NCBI RefSeq assembly: GCF_003265705.1 | Contig: NW_020312903.1 | Span: 22,384,194 to 22,448,193, forward strand | Length of the DNA stretch: 64,000 nucleotides | Direction: 5' to 3' | Source of the DNA: Callorhinus ursinus | Taxonomy: Eukaryota > Chordata > Mammalia > Carnivora > Otariidae | Shown: one piece after another, positions 1-10,871 of the stretch | Numbering within the stretch: the stretch's first letter is position 1 | Layout: each line of letters starts with the position of its first letter | Notes under the pieces: model-generated | The model's input: only the letters and a program-made list of their open reading frames with translations | The model's database searches: none | What the model was told of the DNA's origin: nothing | Position numbers and translations under genes: made by a program

Positions 1-339
1 ATTTTAAAAGAATGGAAACTATAAGGAGATAACCTGACACTGAAAAATTAATAGGTACATTTGAAAAACATTATTGAAAAATATGAGAAAAGAATGTTGA
101 AAGGTTTTTTTAAATGACATATTCAATTATATTAAAGTTCTGAAGAATTTGAAAACTTAAATTTATAAGACCATTTTTATGTATTCACTTACATTTTCAC
201 TTTATCTGATGTTATAGGCTTATATTAGAAATTACTGGGGAACCTGAAAGGAAGATATTGTGGGTTAAATATTAAACAAGCCAGGAACTGGGGGGTGAGA
301 CTTATGTTTGGTTTTGATTTTCGAGATATTAATCTGGTC

Positions 340-541
340 ATGTCATCGCTTGCATTAAACTCTTCAGTGATTTCCCATTGTCCAACCTTCTTAATATGTT
401 TTATATGTTCTTAATTTTATTAATTGAGCATATGCCAAATATTTATTTGTGTATGACCTCTCCCTTTTACTCCTTAGGTCCCAAATGCCTGGAACACAGT
501 CTGGTACATTGCAGGTGTTTAATAAATAGTTGTTGAATGAA
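340..541 (+). mobile_element. L2 LINE 3' end fragment
   Basis: The stretch ends in 'TGCCTGGAACACAGT...TTTAATAAATAGTTGTTGAATGAAC', the decayed form of the L2 terminus (TGCCTGGCACATAGTAGG...CAATAAATGTTTGTTGAATGAA). Upstream text is poorly conserved, so the left edge is approximate. Confidence 0.65.
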
Positions 542-584
542 CAGATAAACTCAAGGTCTTGAAAATGCTGTTGTCTTTGTGGGA

Positions 585-745
585 AAGCTCTTCCCAACCT
601 CTTCTTCCCCTTTTCCTGGCAAACTCCTCTATTTGTCCACGTTCAGGTTTCAGATTCTGCAAGAAATCTTTTCTTGTTCTCTCAGCCTAGTTTAGATCCC
701 TGTTTAATTCTTCCACAGCACCTTATAATGCCCTTTTGTAACGTT
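585..745 (+). mobile_element. L2 LINE 3' UTR fragment, probable
   Basis: 'CCTGGCAAACTCCTC...GTTCAGGTTTCAG...CAAGAAATCTTTTCTTG' resembles the L2 3' UTR module (CTCCTTCTCATCATTCAGGT..CAGCTCAAATGTCACCTC). It lies right after another sense L2 end but corresponds to a more upstream part of L2, so it should be a separate copy. Confidence 0.4.
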
Positions 746-2815
746 ACTCAATCGTTCACTCAACAAGTAGTTTTTGAGTGCCTGCGATGACCCAACCCCT
801 GGCCTAGGCCCTGGGAATGCAGTAGCAAACACAACAGACCGTCTGAACTCTCGTGAAGTTTATATTCCAGTGTGGTTGGGGTGGGGAGGGCAGGCGAGAC
901 CTAAGTAAACCAGTAAATACATAGTACTTCATTTAATTACAAGTAGTGGGAGGAACCAGGAAGCAAGCTTAGGGGGATGAGAGAGCCAAGGAAGTGGGGG
1001 TGGCTCATTTACATAGGGGACCAGGGAGGTCCTCATGCATTAGATGTTTTTAAAGAGAATCTGTAAGTGAATGAGGCATTGGCCCTGAGGATAAGTAGGG
1101 AAAAGTGAACCAGTCAGAGGAAAGAGCAAGGGTAAATGCCTTGAGGGGCGAATGTTCTAAAAGTATTGTGGGACCGCAATGAGGCCCATGTGATTAGAGC
1201 AGAGTGAACAAGGGAAAGGGTAGGAGATGAAGTCAGAAAGGGACTTTTTTTTTTTTAGAAGAGATGTCGTTTTAGTTATTACAGTTACCACTGGGTGGGC
1301 TGGGCATGGTGCAGGGAAAAGGGGCATGGTGTGGCTTCTGGTCTCACAGATGGTTCAAAGGAGCACCAGGGGCTGAAGGTACAGCAGCCCCAGGACCAGC
1401 AACAAGATGGCGCTGGGCGGCACAGGCCGATTCAGGATGTGGGGTCTGGGCTGGGAGCTGGGTGTCCACCAGTGATTCTAGGGGACCCCAGGATCAGCCC
1501 TCCACAAAGCTGGTGGGCCTAGGAACTCCTTTCCTCAAGCCTCAGATGGGGTTTGCTCCACTTAAGAGATCCCATTCCCAAGGTCTGGGCATGGCCGTGG
1601 TGGTGCCCCCTTGCTTGAGGTGCAGACCCGTGGTCACAGCCTGGGGACTGACTGGGTCTAGCCCAGCCAACTCAGCAAAAGGTCAGTACCCAGCTCCTTT
1701 CCGTGCTGCTGGGGAGGTTGCGGGAGGGAGGGCCCCACAGAGTCCAGTCCCCACAACTGTGGCTGCTGAGGGCCCCGCTACGTTGGCCGCCTCCTGGAAA
1801 AGGGCATGGAAGTTTTCGTGGAGATGAGCCAAGCACTGGAGGGAGGCCACTGTGCCCACGGACTGGCTGAGGCTGAGGCTTGCTATTTTAAGGGTTTCGG
1901 TTTTCGCTCCTAAGATATTAAAGCCACAGGAGGGATTTTAGTTTGAATGGGCTCTCTGCTATGTTGACCATAGAGGGTAAAAAGTCTCCAGGGAGATTAG
2001 TTAGAAAGTAATTTAAAAAATCCAGATCAGAGATGATGGTGTTTGGGACTTGGGGAGTTAATAGGGAAAGCAGTGATAGGTGGTCAACCTTTGGATACAT
2101 TCGGAACATTCCACAGGATTTGATGAAAGATTGAATATAGCATATGAGAGAAACAAAGCAGGGGATGATGATCAGGCCTCTGACCTGAGTATCTGGAAAA
2201 AGTGAGCCCAATTTACTGAGATTGGGAAGACTACAGAAGAGCAGAAGGAAGGGGTTATTCCAGGAGGAATATAAATTTGGACATGTTGAGTTATCTATTG
2301 GACACACAATGAAGAGTTTGTGTTGGCAACTGTATATAAAATTCTGGAACTCAAGGGAAAAGTCCAGGATGGAGATATAAATAGGGGGGTTATTAACATA
2401 TAGATGGTATTTAAGGCATCTGGAGGGTGGAAAGATGAAGACTGTTGACTCAGCTCTGGGCAATTCCAACATTTAAAGGTTGAGAAGATGAGGAAGCACG
2501 AACTAGAGAGGAAAACCAAAAGAGAGTGGTGATCAGAGGCCAAGTAAATGTCTTTTAAGAAGAGGGCAAGGATTATCTGTGTGAAATACTAACAGGTGAG
2601 GTAAGATGTCATTTGGGAATTGACCATCGTGTCTAGTGTGTGTGGAGGTCACTGGTGCTCCTGACAACTTGTTGGAATAGCAGGTGAAAGCTTCATTGGA
2701 ATAGGTACAACAGAGGATGGGAACAGATATTTTAGAGACAGAATGGAGGAGTTTTTGGAGAACTTTTGCTTTCAAAGGGTAGAGAAATCATAGAGTAGCT
2801 GGAGGAAGATAGAAT
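746..2815 (-). mobile_element. Long antisense L2 LINE copy with decayed reverse transcriptase
   Basis: Read on the minus strand this is L2 from inside ORF2 to the 3' end. The reverse transcriptase core is visible in 1918-2472 (-): 'LKYHLYVNNPPIYIS' stands where the L2 Y-A-D-D catalytic block (KYHLYADDSQIYIS type) lies, with both catalytic aspartates lost, followed by 'LSKLGSLFPD'-like text. The left end (746-830) is the reversed L2 terminus, 'TCACTCAACAAG...GAGTGCCTGCGATGACCC'. The copy is interrupted at about 1245-1915 by a GC-rich insert. Stops and frameshifts make it dead. The family is established; the alignment was made by eye. Confidence 0.85.
1245..1915 (-). pseudogene. GC-rich poly(A)-tailed insert, probable processed retrocopy of an unidentified gene
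   Basis: A run of 12 T (1245-1256) marks an antisense poly(A) tail. To its right lies about 650 bp that is strikingly GC- and CpG-rich against AT-rich flanks, and it splits the L2 copy at 746-2815. On the minus strand a frame from the right edge is open to a TGA at about 1684 and reads LSLSQSVGTVASLQ, CLAHLHENFHALFQEA, then an Ala/Pro-rich end; about 430 nt of UTR-like sequence and the A tail follow. This layout (C-terminal coding end, 3' UTR, tail, no introns) fits a 5'-truncated retrocopy. I do not recognise the parent. No clear target duplication was seen, and some 80 bp of L2 appear to be missing at the insertion. The 173-aa plus-strand frame over it is the antisense shadow. Confidence 0.55.
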
Positions 2816-3535
2816 ACTCAACATACTTAAAACTCCTGTGCCTATAAGAATGGTAAGAATTGTATGTTGTGATAACAGTTCTGTCCATCTTGTTGACTTC
2901 TTTTTGCCTACTACAGTACTTGACCCAAAGCAGAAGCACAATTAAATATTTCTTAAACAAGTACCATTTCAGTTAAAATTATAACCCCAAATTTGTTATC
3001 ATTTGGAAATATTTTCAATTGACACTTCTTTTTCTTTTAAATTGGACAAAAATATGTATTTTGACACTGGTGAAAAATGAAGCGATCACAGATAATGATT
3101 ATTTCATATCTACTCCCCAATTCCCCCAGCTGACTTAATTATGCTAAGCACCACATACCACCTTTATTTCAGAAAAACCATGCAATGTGACAAATTAATT
3201 TGCTAAAAATATTCAGCACAGGTAGCTTTAATTATCTGGAGCAGAGTTTTTCAAATCATGGAGAAAAGAAAGTAAATCTATTTTTCTTCAACAAAGTAGA
3301 CTTTGATTTAAATTTGGAGAGCATCAGGAAACCATGAAGTCTTTAAGGAGTACCATAGTTGTGTGTGAAAGGTTGATTCATTGCTAAGGGATGGTATGCA
3401 TTTATGTGATGAAGCACATGTATTTGATCTGAAGATGGTCAGTTGTCATACTATAGATCCTAAGCCTGACATCTGGGAAACTACACAAATGAATGAAGTC
3501 ATGAAAGATAAGAAAAAACACAGGTTGCAGTTAGA
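2816..3535. other. No recognisable feature
   Basis: AT-rich sequence without a gene, clear repeat end or microsatellite. Open frames are short and show no family resemblance. Confidence 0.5.
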
Positions 3536-4260
3536 TAAGGGTGCTTAGCTTTGTTTGATGGATAATCAAGAATGTTTGAAAATTTTAAGCCAGGAAGTGA
3601 AATGATCTGAGCTGTGTATTTATTAACTAATATAAAAGTTGGTTGCAAGATTGAAATGTATGGAGAAGATCAGTGTTTTACAAACATGACTCTGGGAGAT
3701 TTTATTGGATGCCCCTTGAAAAAAGTTCCACGGTAAAACAAATGAGGAGATGCCAGGTTTCCAAAGCACTGGATTAAACAAATTTAAAGATGTCTCTAAG
3801 GTAGCCTATGACATGCTTTGTGAATCTCCAAGTCATATGGGCTAAGCACATCATGGAACTCTTTATTCAAGGAACTCTCTTATTCTTCGGAACAGTTTGA
3901 CATTTTTGGTCTGTATTATCGTTGTGATCTGGATGACCAAACCTGAACCTGAGGAGGAATTATGGGAACGGAAAAGAAGGAGGAGATGATAGTGGGCATA
4001 CCTTATTGGCTAGTAGGTGGTGAAAATAGGGAAAGGGAAAAGCCAAAAGGGAAACATATTGGTCTATAAAGCTGATGAGTTTAGCTTAGCACTTCATGAG
4101 CTTTAAGATGCTGTGGGGACAACCACATACAAGTTAAGGCTTTGACCCTGAAAGAGATTTCAGAAGCACAGATACCAAATAGTGCATCGTGTTGAGAATA
4201 ATGGGAATGATTAGAGCATGAAGTAGGGATATTGAAGAAATGATAGTTACAGATTTTTTT
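3536..4260 (-). mobile_element. Possible very old antisense L2 fragment
   Basis: 'TTTTAAGCCAGGAAGTGAAATGATCTGAGC' and the following text resemble the reversed L2 module (GAAGCCATTGGAGGG...GAGTGACATGATCTGACTTATG). Similarity is faint and the edges are not visible. Confidence 0.3.
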
Positions 4261-5356
4261 TTGAAAAAAAGTGCAGGATAGAGCAAAAGACTAGTTTTAG
4301 AAAAGATATGGCAACAAGTACTTGAAAATAAGTACTTTTTTTTTTAGTGTGACTAGTATCATTTCTAGTATTCAGACTGAGATATAAAAAGAAAACCAAT
4401 GTAAAAAAATGTTTTTCTGCTCAGCATATTAATTCACCATGGCAGAAAAGTGTGATGCCTCCTTCAGAAATCCTGACAACCTCAGGATACTTAGGCAATC
4501 GGTATTTTGTGACAAGTCAGGAAACCCTCAGCTGTTTAGCTTTGTCATCCTTCCTGTGAGTGTTCATGGTGATCCACTGTATCACATCAGGATTACAGTG
4601 TGAGGTTCCCATCTCCTCCCCTTGACATGCTCAGAGGTCTACCTTCTGGGCTTTCTTGAGAACCACCAGTTCGCAAAGAAGTATTTATTCTTAGAACTGT
4701 GCCTGTCAGCCCTTGCAGGTACATCATGGAAAGTGCAGGAATTTATTGAATGGCTGAAAAGCTGACGAGGTGCCATCACCAGAAACAAAACCTTTTAAAA
4801 AATCAGAAAACTGAGATTAAATAAACAACAACACACTCTGTCCTTTGTTTTATTCATATCCTTTACATAATTAAGTCTACCTGCATTTATGTTTAGAAGG
4901 AAATAGATGTAGCAAAACCTGTGAATGCATTTTCAAGGTCAGAATGTGGAGTTTGGAAGAAAAATATGGAGCAGAAGGTAAGCTCATAGGAAAATTAAGT
5001 CAGCCAGCTCTCCCCAGATGGTCACCTTTATACTGTTTTTGTAGCTCATGAATTAGGCACCTGTGTTTTCTTCAACTCACTCCCTGCCATGTGAATTCTT
5101 TCATTTGACATTTTAATTGCAAATAAAAACAATAAATCCTGATTTATTTCACCAAAAAAAAAAAACCTTATGTTTTTTACTCTTATCTGTTCTTGGAATG
5201 CAATAACACATTCATATTTGGGGATTCCTAAAATGCTTATTTGAATTTTACAATTCAAATTGTATAATATGATAATAAAAATGCAAATATAGTGGTTTGA
5301 CACACATAAGGATTTCTTGCACTTTTCAGGAGACTGACTTGAGTAACTTTTAAGAT
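4261..5356. other. No recognisable feature
   Basis: AT-rich sequence with short A and T runs (4249-4270, 4333-4346). The stretch 4440-4790 is less AT-rich but shows no open frame or repeat I can name. Confidence 0.45.
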
Positions 5357-5368
5357 CTGTTCAGTTTC

Positions 5369-5576
5369 TTTTCTTTTTTTTTCAAAGATTTTATTTACTT
5401 GTTTGACAGAGAGAGAGAGAGAGATCACAAGCAGGCAGACAGGCAGGCAGAGGGAGAGGGAGACTGGCTCCCTGCTGAGCAGTGAGCCCAAAGTGTGGGG
5501 GGCTTGATCCCAGGACGCTGGGATCATGACCTGAGCGGAAGACAGATGCTTAACCAACTGAGCCACCCAGGCGCCC
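5369..5576 (-). mobile_element. Can-SINE (tRNA-Lys derived), antisense
   Basis: Starts with T-rich tail and 'AAAGATTTTATTT', then GA-repeat, and ends 'AACTGAGCCACCCAGGCGCCCC' (reversed tRNA-like head with A and B box region). A 12-bp target duplication CTGTTCAGTTTC lies at 5357-5368 and 5577-5588. A 135-aa frame (5255-5662) that runs through it is not a gene. Confidence 0.97.
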
Positions 5577-5588
5577 CTGTTCAGTTTC

Positions 5589-6799
5589 AAAATATAGATT
5601 ATGTGTCTTCTGTTAGAATGTATTTTTAAAGTAGATCTATGATTCATGATAAGAATAGCCATATGGATTCCATACCTAATTCAATTTAAAATGTTCCTTG
5701 AATGTGATAGTCACGTGTTAAGTACATCATCTACCCTCATATATGAGAAGAACATAATGCCTTTAAATAAACAATGATTTCCAAGTAAGGGATGTACTTT
5801 TCTCAGTCACTGCTTTCAAACTTCTCTGGCATTTGAACTGGCATTCTATTATTGAAATGTCAGGTAAAGATAGTAAGCTCCCACCATCAGTGCTTAATAA
5901 ACCAACACAATAATTTCCACTTTCCTTTGCATTGCTTCTATGCATTGATAAGTGTTAACATTGAGATTTATGTAAAAGAAAAGTGATTCCTAAGAGATAC
6001 ATATTATTTTTTCTCTTTCTGTTAGAGATACCCTTCATAAATGTAGCAGAAAAATAAATGTGTTTAAAGCACATGTACAATTAAAGATAAGATAAAACTA
6101 CTCAGTAAATTATGGCAGGAGTGGTTTATATTAATACCACTTGAAAAACAATGCCTTTCAAATTAAAATTGTTTATGTATGAGTAATTTGTCTTGCAGTA
6201 AAATTAAAAAAAAGTGAGAATTCGTGGTCTGATTTAAAGATTAGGACCTTATCTGATTCAAAAGATAAAACAAAACTAAGCTTATTTTATTTAATAGTCT
6301 CTCAAATGGAACAAAACCAAGTTATTTACTGTATTCAAGACCTTGTTGAGTAAGTCATTTCAAGTTTATTGCATTTCCCTGTTTACTTTGAGTTAATTAG
6401 ATCCTAATGACTCATGAAATAGAAAAGGTAAAAGTATAATTTTAAGGACGTCTAGTGGTCTATGGGATTAAATTTTTTCATCTGACAAAATATTAAATTA
6501 TTATTTAATCTAATATGTGCTTGTAGCATCTGTTTTTACCCAATTAAATGTTTTACTTGTGATTTTAAAAATTAACTCCTCATGCTTAGAATCTACAACT
6601 CAACCTCCAATTTCATCTCCTAGAACTTCCTTAAAATTACATTTAAAAATGTTTCTGATACATTTTCATGTATACAGAGATTGAATTGTAGAGTCACTGA
6701 ATAGTCTTTTGAATAGTGTTGTTGAATGGCATCAAGCAATTCAACCCTACCCCCCCCCCCCGCAAATATTTCCTCCACCTTCTGGATAGGTATCTTCTT
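5589..6799. other. No recognisable feature apart from a C run
   Basis: AT-rich intronic sequence. A 12-C run at 6750-6761 is the only simple-sequence feature. Confidence 0.5.
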
Positions 6800-7020
6800 T
6801 TGGCTCATTTATTTGTTCCATAAATATTTAATGAGTACCTGTCATGTTACAGGACTTAAGCTAGGCATGGACATCAAAGGAAAACAAAAAGCAATCATGG
6901 TTCTTGTTCTCATGATACTTACAATTTACAGTAGAGAGAGAGTAGCCAAATAATCATGGAGATAAATGTAAAGTTACAATAATGATAAATACTAGGAAGC
7001 AAGAGTAGATAGTACTATGA
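6800..7020 (-). mobile_element. L2 LINE 3' end, antisense (continues after the L1 insert at 8148)
   Basis: 'TTTGTTCCATAAATATTTAATGAGTACCTGTCATGTTACAGG' followed by '...CTCATGATACTTACAATTTACAG' is the reversed L2 terminus (AACAAATATTTATTGAGCGCCTACTATGTGCCAGG ... CTCATGGAGCTTACATTCTAG). Confidence 0.75.
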
Positions 7021-7024
7021 AAGA

Positions 7025-7105
7025 ATGATGGCACATGGTAGACATTTAATAGTAGGCACTTGATCTTTGTTTGCTGGATTAATGAAAGAATAATTGAATG
7101 AAGGG
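7025..7105 (+). mobile_element. Small sense L2 3' end fragment
   Basis: 'GGCACATGGTAGACATTTAATAGTAGGCACTTGATC...GCTGGATTAATGAA' resembles the L2 terminal motif in sense orientation, lying inside an antisense L2. It is short, so the call is moderate. Confidence 0.45.
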
Positions 7106-7138
7106 GATAGTACAGAGACTTGTCTTAGAAAAAGCTTC

Positions 7139-7501
7139 CCTAATCCAAATCAAAACCTCAATGAGATACCACCTCACACCAGTCAGAATGGCTAAAAATT
7201 AATGTCAGGAAACTACAGATGTTGGCGGGGATGCAGAGAAAGGTGATCCTCCTACACTGTTGGTGGGAATGCAAGCTGGTGCAGCCCCTCTGGAAAACAG
7301 TGTGGAGGTTCCTCAAAAAGTTGAAAATACAGCTACCATACGGCCCAGCAATTGCACTACTGGGTATTTACCTCAAAGGTACAAATGTAGTGATCGAAGG
7401 GGTATGTGCACCCCGATGTTTATAGCAGCATTGTCCACAATAGCCAAACTATGGAAAGAGCCAAGATGTCCATCAACAGATGAATGGATAAAGAAGATGT
7501 G

Positions 7502-7539
<38 letters not shown>

Positions 7540-8135
7540 GAATATTATGCAGCCATCAAAAAGAATGAAATCTTGCCATTTGCAATGATGTTGATGGAAC
7601 TGGAGGGTTTTATGCTGAACGAGATAAGTCAATCAGAGAAAGACATGTATCATGATCTCACTGATACGAGGAATTCTTAATCTCAGGAAACAAACTGAGG
7701 ATTGCTGGAGTGGTGGGGGATGGGAGGGATGGGGTGGCTGGGTGATAAACATTGGGGAGGGTATGTGCTATGGTGAGCACTGTGAATTGTGTAAGACTGT
7801 TGAATTGCAGACCTGTACCTCTGAAACAAATAATACATTATATGCTAAAAAAAAAAAAAGAAGAAGACGACAGTAGGAAGGGAAAAATTAAAGGGGTGAA
7901 TCAGAGAGGGAGACGAACCATGAGAGACTATGGACTCTGAAAAACAAACTGAGGGTTCTAGAGGGGAGGGGGGTGGGGCGATGGGTTAGCCTGGTGATGG
8001 GTATTAAAGAGGGCACGTACTGCATGGAGCACTGGGTGTTATATGCAAACAGTGAATCATGGAACACTACGTCAAAAACTAATGATGTAATGTATGGTGA
8101 TAAACATAACATAATAAAATTTAAAAAATGCAAAA
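7139..8135 (+). mobile_element. 5'-truncated L1 with two-part 3' UTR
   Basis: Begins in the last part of L1 ORF2 ('AATCAAAACCTCAATGAGAT', 'GAAAACAGTGTGGAGGTTCC', 'GATGAATGGATAAAGAAGAT'), then a first 3' UTR to an internal run of 13 A (7847-7859), then a second UTR segment (7860-8135) ending 'CATAACATAATAAAATTTAAAAAATG'. Both parts lie between one perfect 12-bp target duplication AGAAAAAGCTTC (7127-7138 and 8136-8147), so they entered as a single insertion. The internal (TA)n at 7513-7538 and the G-rich block at 7962-7983 belong to the element. It landed in an antisense L2. Confidence 0.95.
7501..7539. repeat. (TG)n(TA)n microsatellite inside L1
   Basis: GTGTGTGTGTG followed by about 13 TA units, within the ORF2 end of the L1 at the place where the ORF2 text reads 'GATGTGGTATATATA' in related copies. 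Confidence 0.95.
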
Positions 8136-8147
8136 AGAAAAAGCTTC

Positions 8148-8315
8148 ACTGAAGCAGGTATGTTTGACCTGAAATCTGAAAAATGAATAGGCATTCACTT
8201 GGCAAAGAGTATAGGAAAAGGGTCTGAAACAAAAACAAAAACAAGGCTTGGTGGCAAGATAGAACATGACAGATAAAGAAGAGTGAGCCTGTAATAAAAG
8301 TTCAAAATTGAACAT
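8148..8315 (-). mobile_element. Continuation of antisense L2 beyond the L1 insert
   Basis: 'ATGTTTGACCTGAAATCTGAAAAATGAATAGGCATTC...AAAGAGTATAGGAAAAGGG' matches the reversed L2 module GTGACATTTGAGC.GAGACCTGAATGA...AAGAGCGTTCCAGGCAGAGGG. It continues the text of 6800-7126 once the L1 is removed. Confidence 0.6.
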
Positions 8316-8354
8316 GGTGCCAGTAGAAGCTAAAGTGGTTGGTCTTTATTCACA

Positions 8355-9755
8355 GACCACATGATTGTCTATATAGAAAATCCTACAGAATCTACCAAAA
8401 AAGCTACTAAAACTGTTTTTCATAAGATGAGAAAATATAAGGTTAACATTAAAATATCAATTGTATTTCTACATAACAGTGAGCAATTAGAAACTAAAAT
8501 TAAAAAAATGGTAATATTTATAGAATCAAATATATCAAAATCATGAAATATTTAGAATCAAATGTAACAAAATATGTACAAGAATTGTTTACAAAAAAAC
8601 TATAAAACACTGCTGAAAAAGTTAAAGATTTAAATAAGTGGAATGGCATACTATGTTTACAGTATTGGAAGACCCAACTTCGTAGAGATGTTAGTTTTTC
8701 CCGAATAGGTTTGACACAATCCTAGTTAAAATGTCAGCAGTCTTTTTTTTTAAATGAAAGCTGACAAGCTAATTATATATAATTATTATAAAACTTACAT
8801 GAAAATGCAGAGGGTATAGAGTAGCAAAATTGAAAAGCAAGAAGAAGGAGGATTTATACTACTACTTCATTTCAAAACTTACTATAAAGATATAGTAATC
8901 AAGAAAATGTGATATTAGTGTAAGTATTAATATACAGATCAATGAAATAGAATAGAGCTCAGAAATAGGCTCACAGATACATAGCCAATTGATATTCAGT
9001 ATGTGTGCTGGGAAACTAAGTGAAGAAAGGTTACTCCTTTCAATAAATGGTACTATAAAAATTGGATACCCATATGCTATGCTGAAAAATCAACTCAAAT
9101 GGGCCATAAATATAAATGTAAGATCTGAAACTAAATTATTTTAAAATAAAGTATAGAAGGGGGGACCCCTGGGTGGCTCAGTTGGTTAAACATCTGACTC
9201 TTGATTTCTGCTCAGGTTATGTCTCAAGGTCTTGAGATTGAGTCTGTGTTGAGCTCCCCAGTCAGTGAGGAGTCTGCTTGAGATTCTCTCTCTCCCCCTC
9301 CTCCCATCTTAAATAAATAAATACATCTTTTAAATAACAATAATAATAAAAAAGTTTAGAAGAAAATCTTTAAGACCTTGGGTTAATCCAAAGTTTCTTA
9401 GATTGACTGTAAGAAGCATAAGCCATAATAGAAAATAGTGCCAAATTTAAAATTATTCGTTTTCAAAATAAACCAATTTACTTTTATTTTATTTAAGAAA
9501 ATTTTTAAAAAACCAAGGAGTAAGAGAAAATAGTTGCAAAACATTTCTGATAAAAGGATTTTTACCCAGAATATATACAGAACTCTTAAAACTCAACAAT
9601 AAAAGAAAATAAATGACCCAATTAAAAAAATAAAAGATTTGAATAGACACTCCACCAAAGAAGATATATAAGTGGTTAGTAAGCATATGAAAAGATATTC
9701 AACTAGTGTTTAGGGAAAAGTAAATTAAAACTACACTAAGACCCTATTAGGATGG
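8355..9755 (+). mobile_element. Old L1 ORF2 fragment, sense, split by a SINE
   Basis: Text follows the L1 ORF2 order: 'ACATGATTGTCTATATAGAA' (the codons after the RT catalytic F-A-D-D), 'TCAATTGTATTTCTACATAA', 'ACTATAAAACACTGCTG', 'TTACTATAAAGATATAGTAA', then after the SINE 'GACCTTGGGTTAATCCAAAG', 'CCAGAATATATACAGAACTC' and 'GATTTGAATAGACACTCCACC'. Many substitutions and stops show that it is old and dead. Confidence 0.85.
9160..9350 (+). mobile_element. Can-SINE, sense, inserted in old L1
   Basis: 'GGACCCCTGGGTGGCTCAGT' head, short CT-rich part, 'TTAAATAAATAAATACATCTTTTAAA' tail. Target copies AAAGTATAGAAG (9148-9159) and AAAGTTTAGAAG (9351-9362) differ at one position. An older SINE variant. 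Confidence 0.93.
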
Positions 9756-9854
9756 TTTTATCTTAAAGTCCTCATTTCTGTGTATGATTTTTAAAAAGGT
9801 AGACTTTACTCTGAATGATTATTGTCTTAATTACAGAACAGTATAGAAATGACT

Positions 9855-10075
9855 CTTCCCTCAGACAGTATCTCTTACCTAGGCTGAATGCTGGCAGTCT
9901 TCTTTCTCCAGTAATTACCTTTCATTTGATAATAAACTCTCATCTTCCCAAAATTTTCCCTGTTCAAAACCTTGGACAAATCATAATGTGTCCCTTGACC
10001 TCAGTTTCCTCTATGTGAAATATAGAGTTTGGAACACAAAGTCCCTTCCAACTCTGTGATACTACTCTCCTAAAA
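9855..10075 (+). mobile_element. MIR-type SINE, possible (MIR3-like)
   Basis: 'CCTTGGACAAATCATAATGT', 'GACCTCAGTTTCCTCTATGTGAAA' and 'AAGTCCCTTCCAACTCTGTGA' follow the MIR-like order CCTTGG.CAAGTCA / CCTCAGTTTCCTCATCTGTAAA / GGTCCCTTCCAGCTCTGTGA. Confidence 0.5.
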
Positions 10076-10489
10076 CTGAGATAACTTTTTGATAAAAATC
10101 AAGGAAAATTCCTTCACCTACATTTGACCCATCTATGGTATGAATAAATGCATATAGATACCGAATTCTGGTAAGACCTACTCCTCGTACAATTGTGCAT
10201 ATTAAAACTTTAGCATTTATTTTGATTATTTTTGTAAACTTTTCTCCTGAGTCAAATTTTTACTGTAACTCTCATTACTAATGTATCTGAATTTCGCTAA
10301 AAAATATGACCCTCGGTATAGTAGATGTGTGAGTATTGATTTAGGAAATGTTGGACTCATTCTTATAATTGGTACACATTTATGTGTACAGTAAGTTATT
10401 TTTAATTAGGACTCAAGGACAAAAACAAGCCTGAACAATTTAACTATTGAACAGTATAGTCAAAAATATCTGCCCTGGGATCCAGAGTA

Positions 10490-10835
10490 TCTTAGTTTTA
10501 GTTCTGGCTTTATCACTAACCATTTCAGACTACTTAGATGTACCCAACCTTTGTTTGTTTGTTTGTTTGTTTGTTTAGAGAGAGAGAGTGCATGCACATG
10601 GAGGTGGGAGGGGTAGAGGGAGAAGGAGACAGAGACTCTTAAGCAGGCTCCACACCCAGCATAGAGCCTGACACAGGGCTCTATCTCACCCTGAGATCAT
10701 GACTTGAGCTGAAATCAAGAGCCAGGAGCTTAACCATCTGAGCCACCCAGGAGCCTCAGTACTCAACCTTTATATCATGGGCAATAATTTTATCTTACTT
10801 GGTTTTGATTTCCTCATCTTTAAATTTATGGATCT
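10490..10835 (+). mobile_element. MIR, sense, split by a Can-SINE
   Basis: 'TTAGTTCTGGCTTTATCACTAAC' before and 'GATTTCCTCATCTTTAAATTTATGG' after the SINE at 10553-10759 fit the MIR order (CCAGCTCTGCCACTTACTAGC ... TTTCCTCATCTGTAAAATGGG). Confidence 0.6.
10553..10759 (-). mobile_element. Can-SINE, antisense
   Basis: (GTTT)n start, GA-repeat, end 'AACCATCTGAGCCACCCAGGAGCC'. Target copies TACCCAACCTTT (10541-10552) and TACTCAACCTTT (10760-10771), one mismatch. Confidence 0.95.
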
Positions 10836-10871
10836 GATTTGATTATCACTAGGGTGACTTCTGTTTGAATA

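Noticed and set aside
1306..1827. 173-aa plus-strand open frame, GC-rich
   Set aside because: It is antisense to the poly(A)-tailed insert, begins within it, has low-complexity Gly/Ala/Pro/Trp content from GC bias and no domain.
1290..1860. CpG-enriched segment considered as LIN7A promoter/exon 1
   Set aside because: It has an antisense poly(A) tail, interrupts an L2, and lacks any LIN7A N-terminal coding sequence.
5255..5662. 135-aa minus-strand frame
   Set aside because: The middle is a translated Can-SINE (RGAWVAQLVKHLSSAQVMI type), a frame seen in many SINE copies.
7219..7541. Frames with '[41 protein letters not shown]'-type text in pieces
   Set aside because: This is the well-known end of L1 ORF2 in a 5'-truncated dead copy, not a separate gene.
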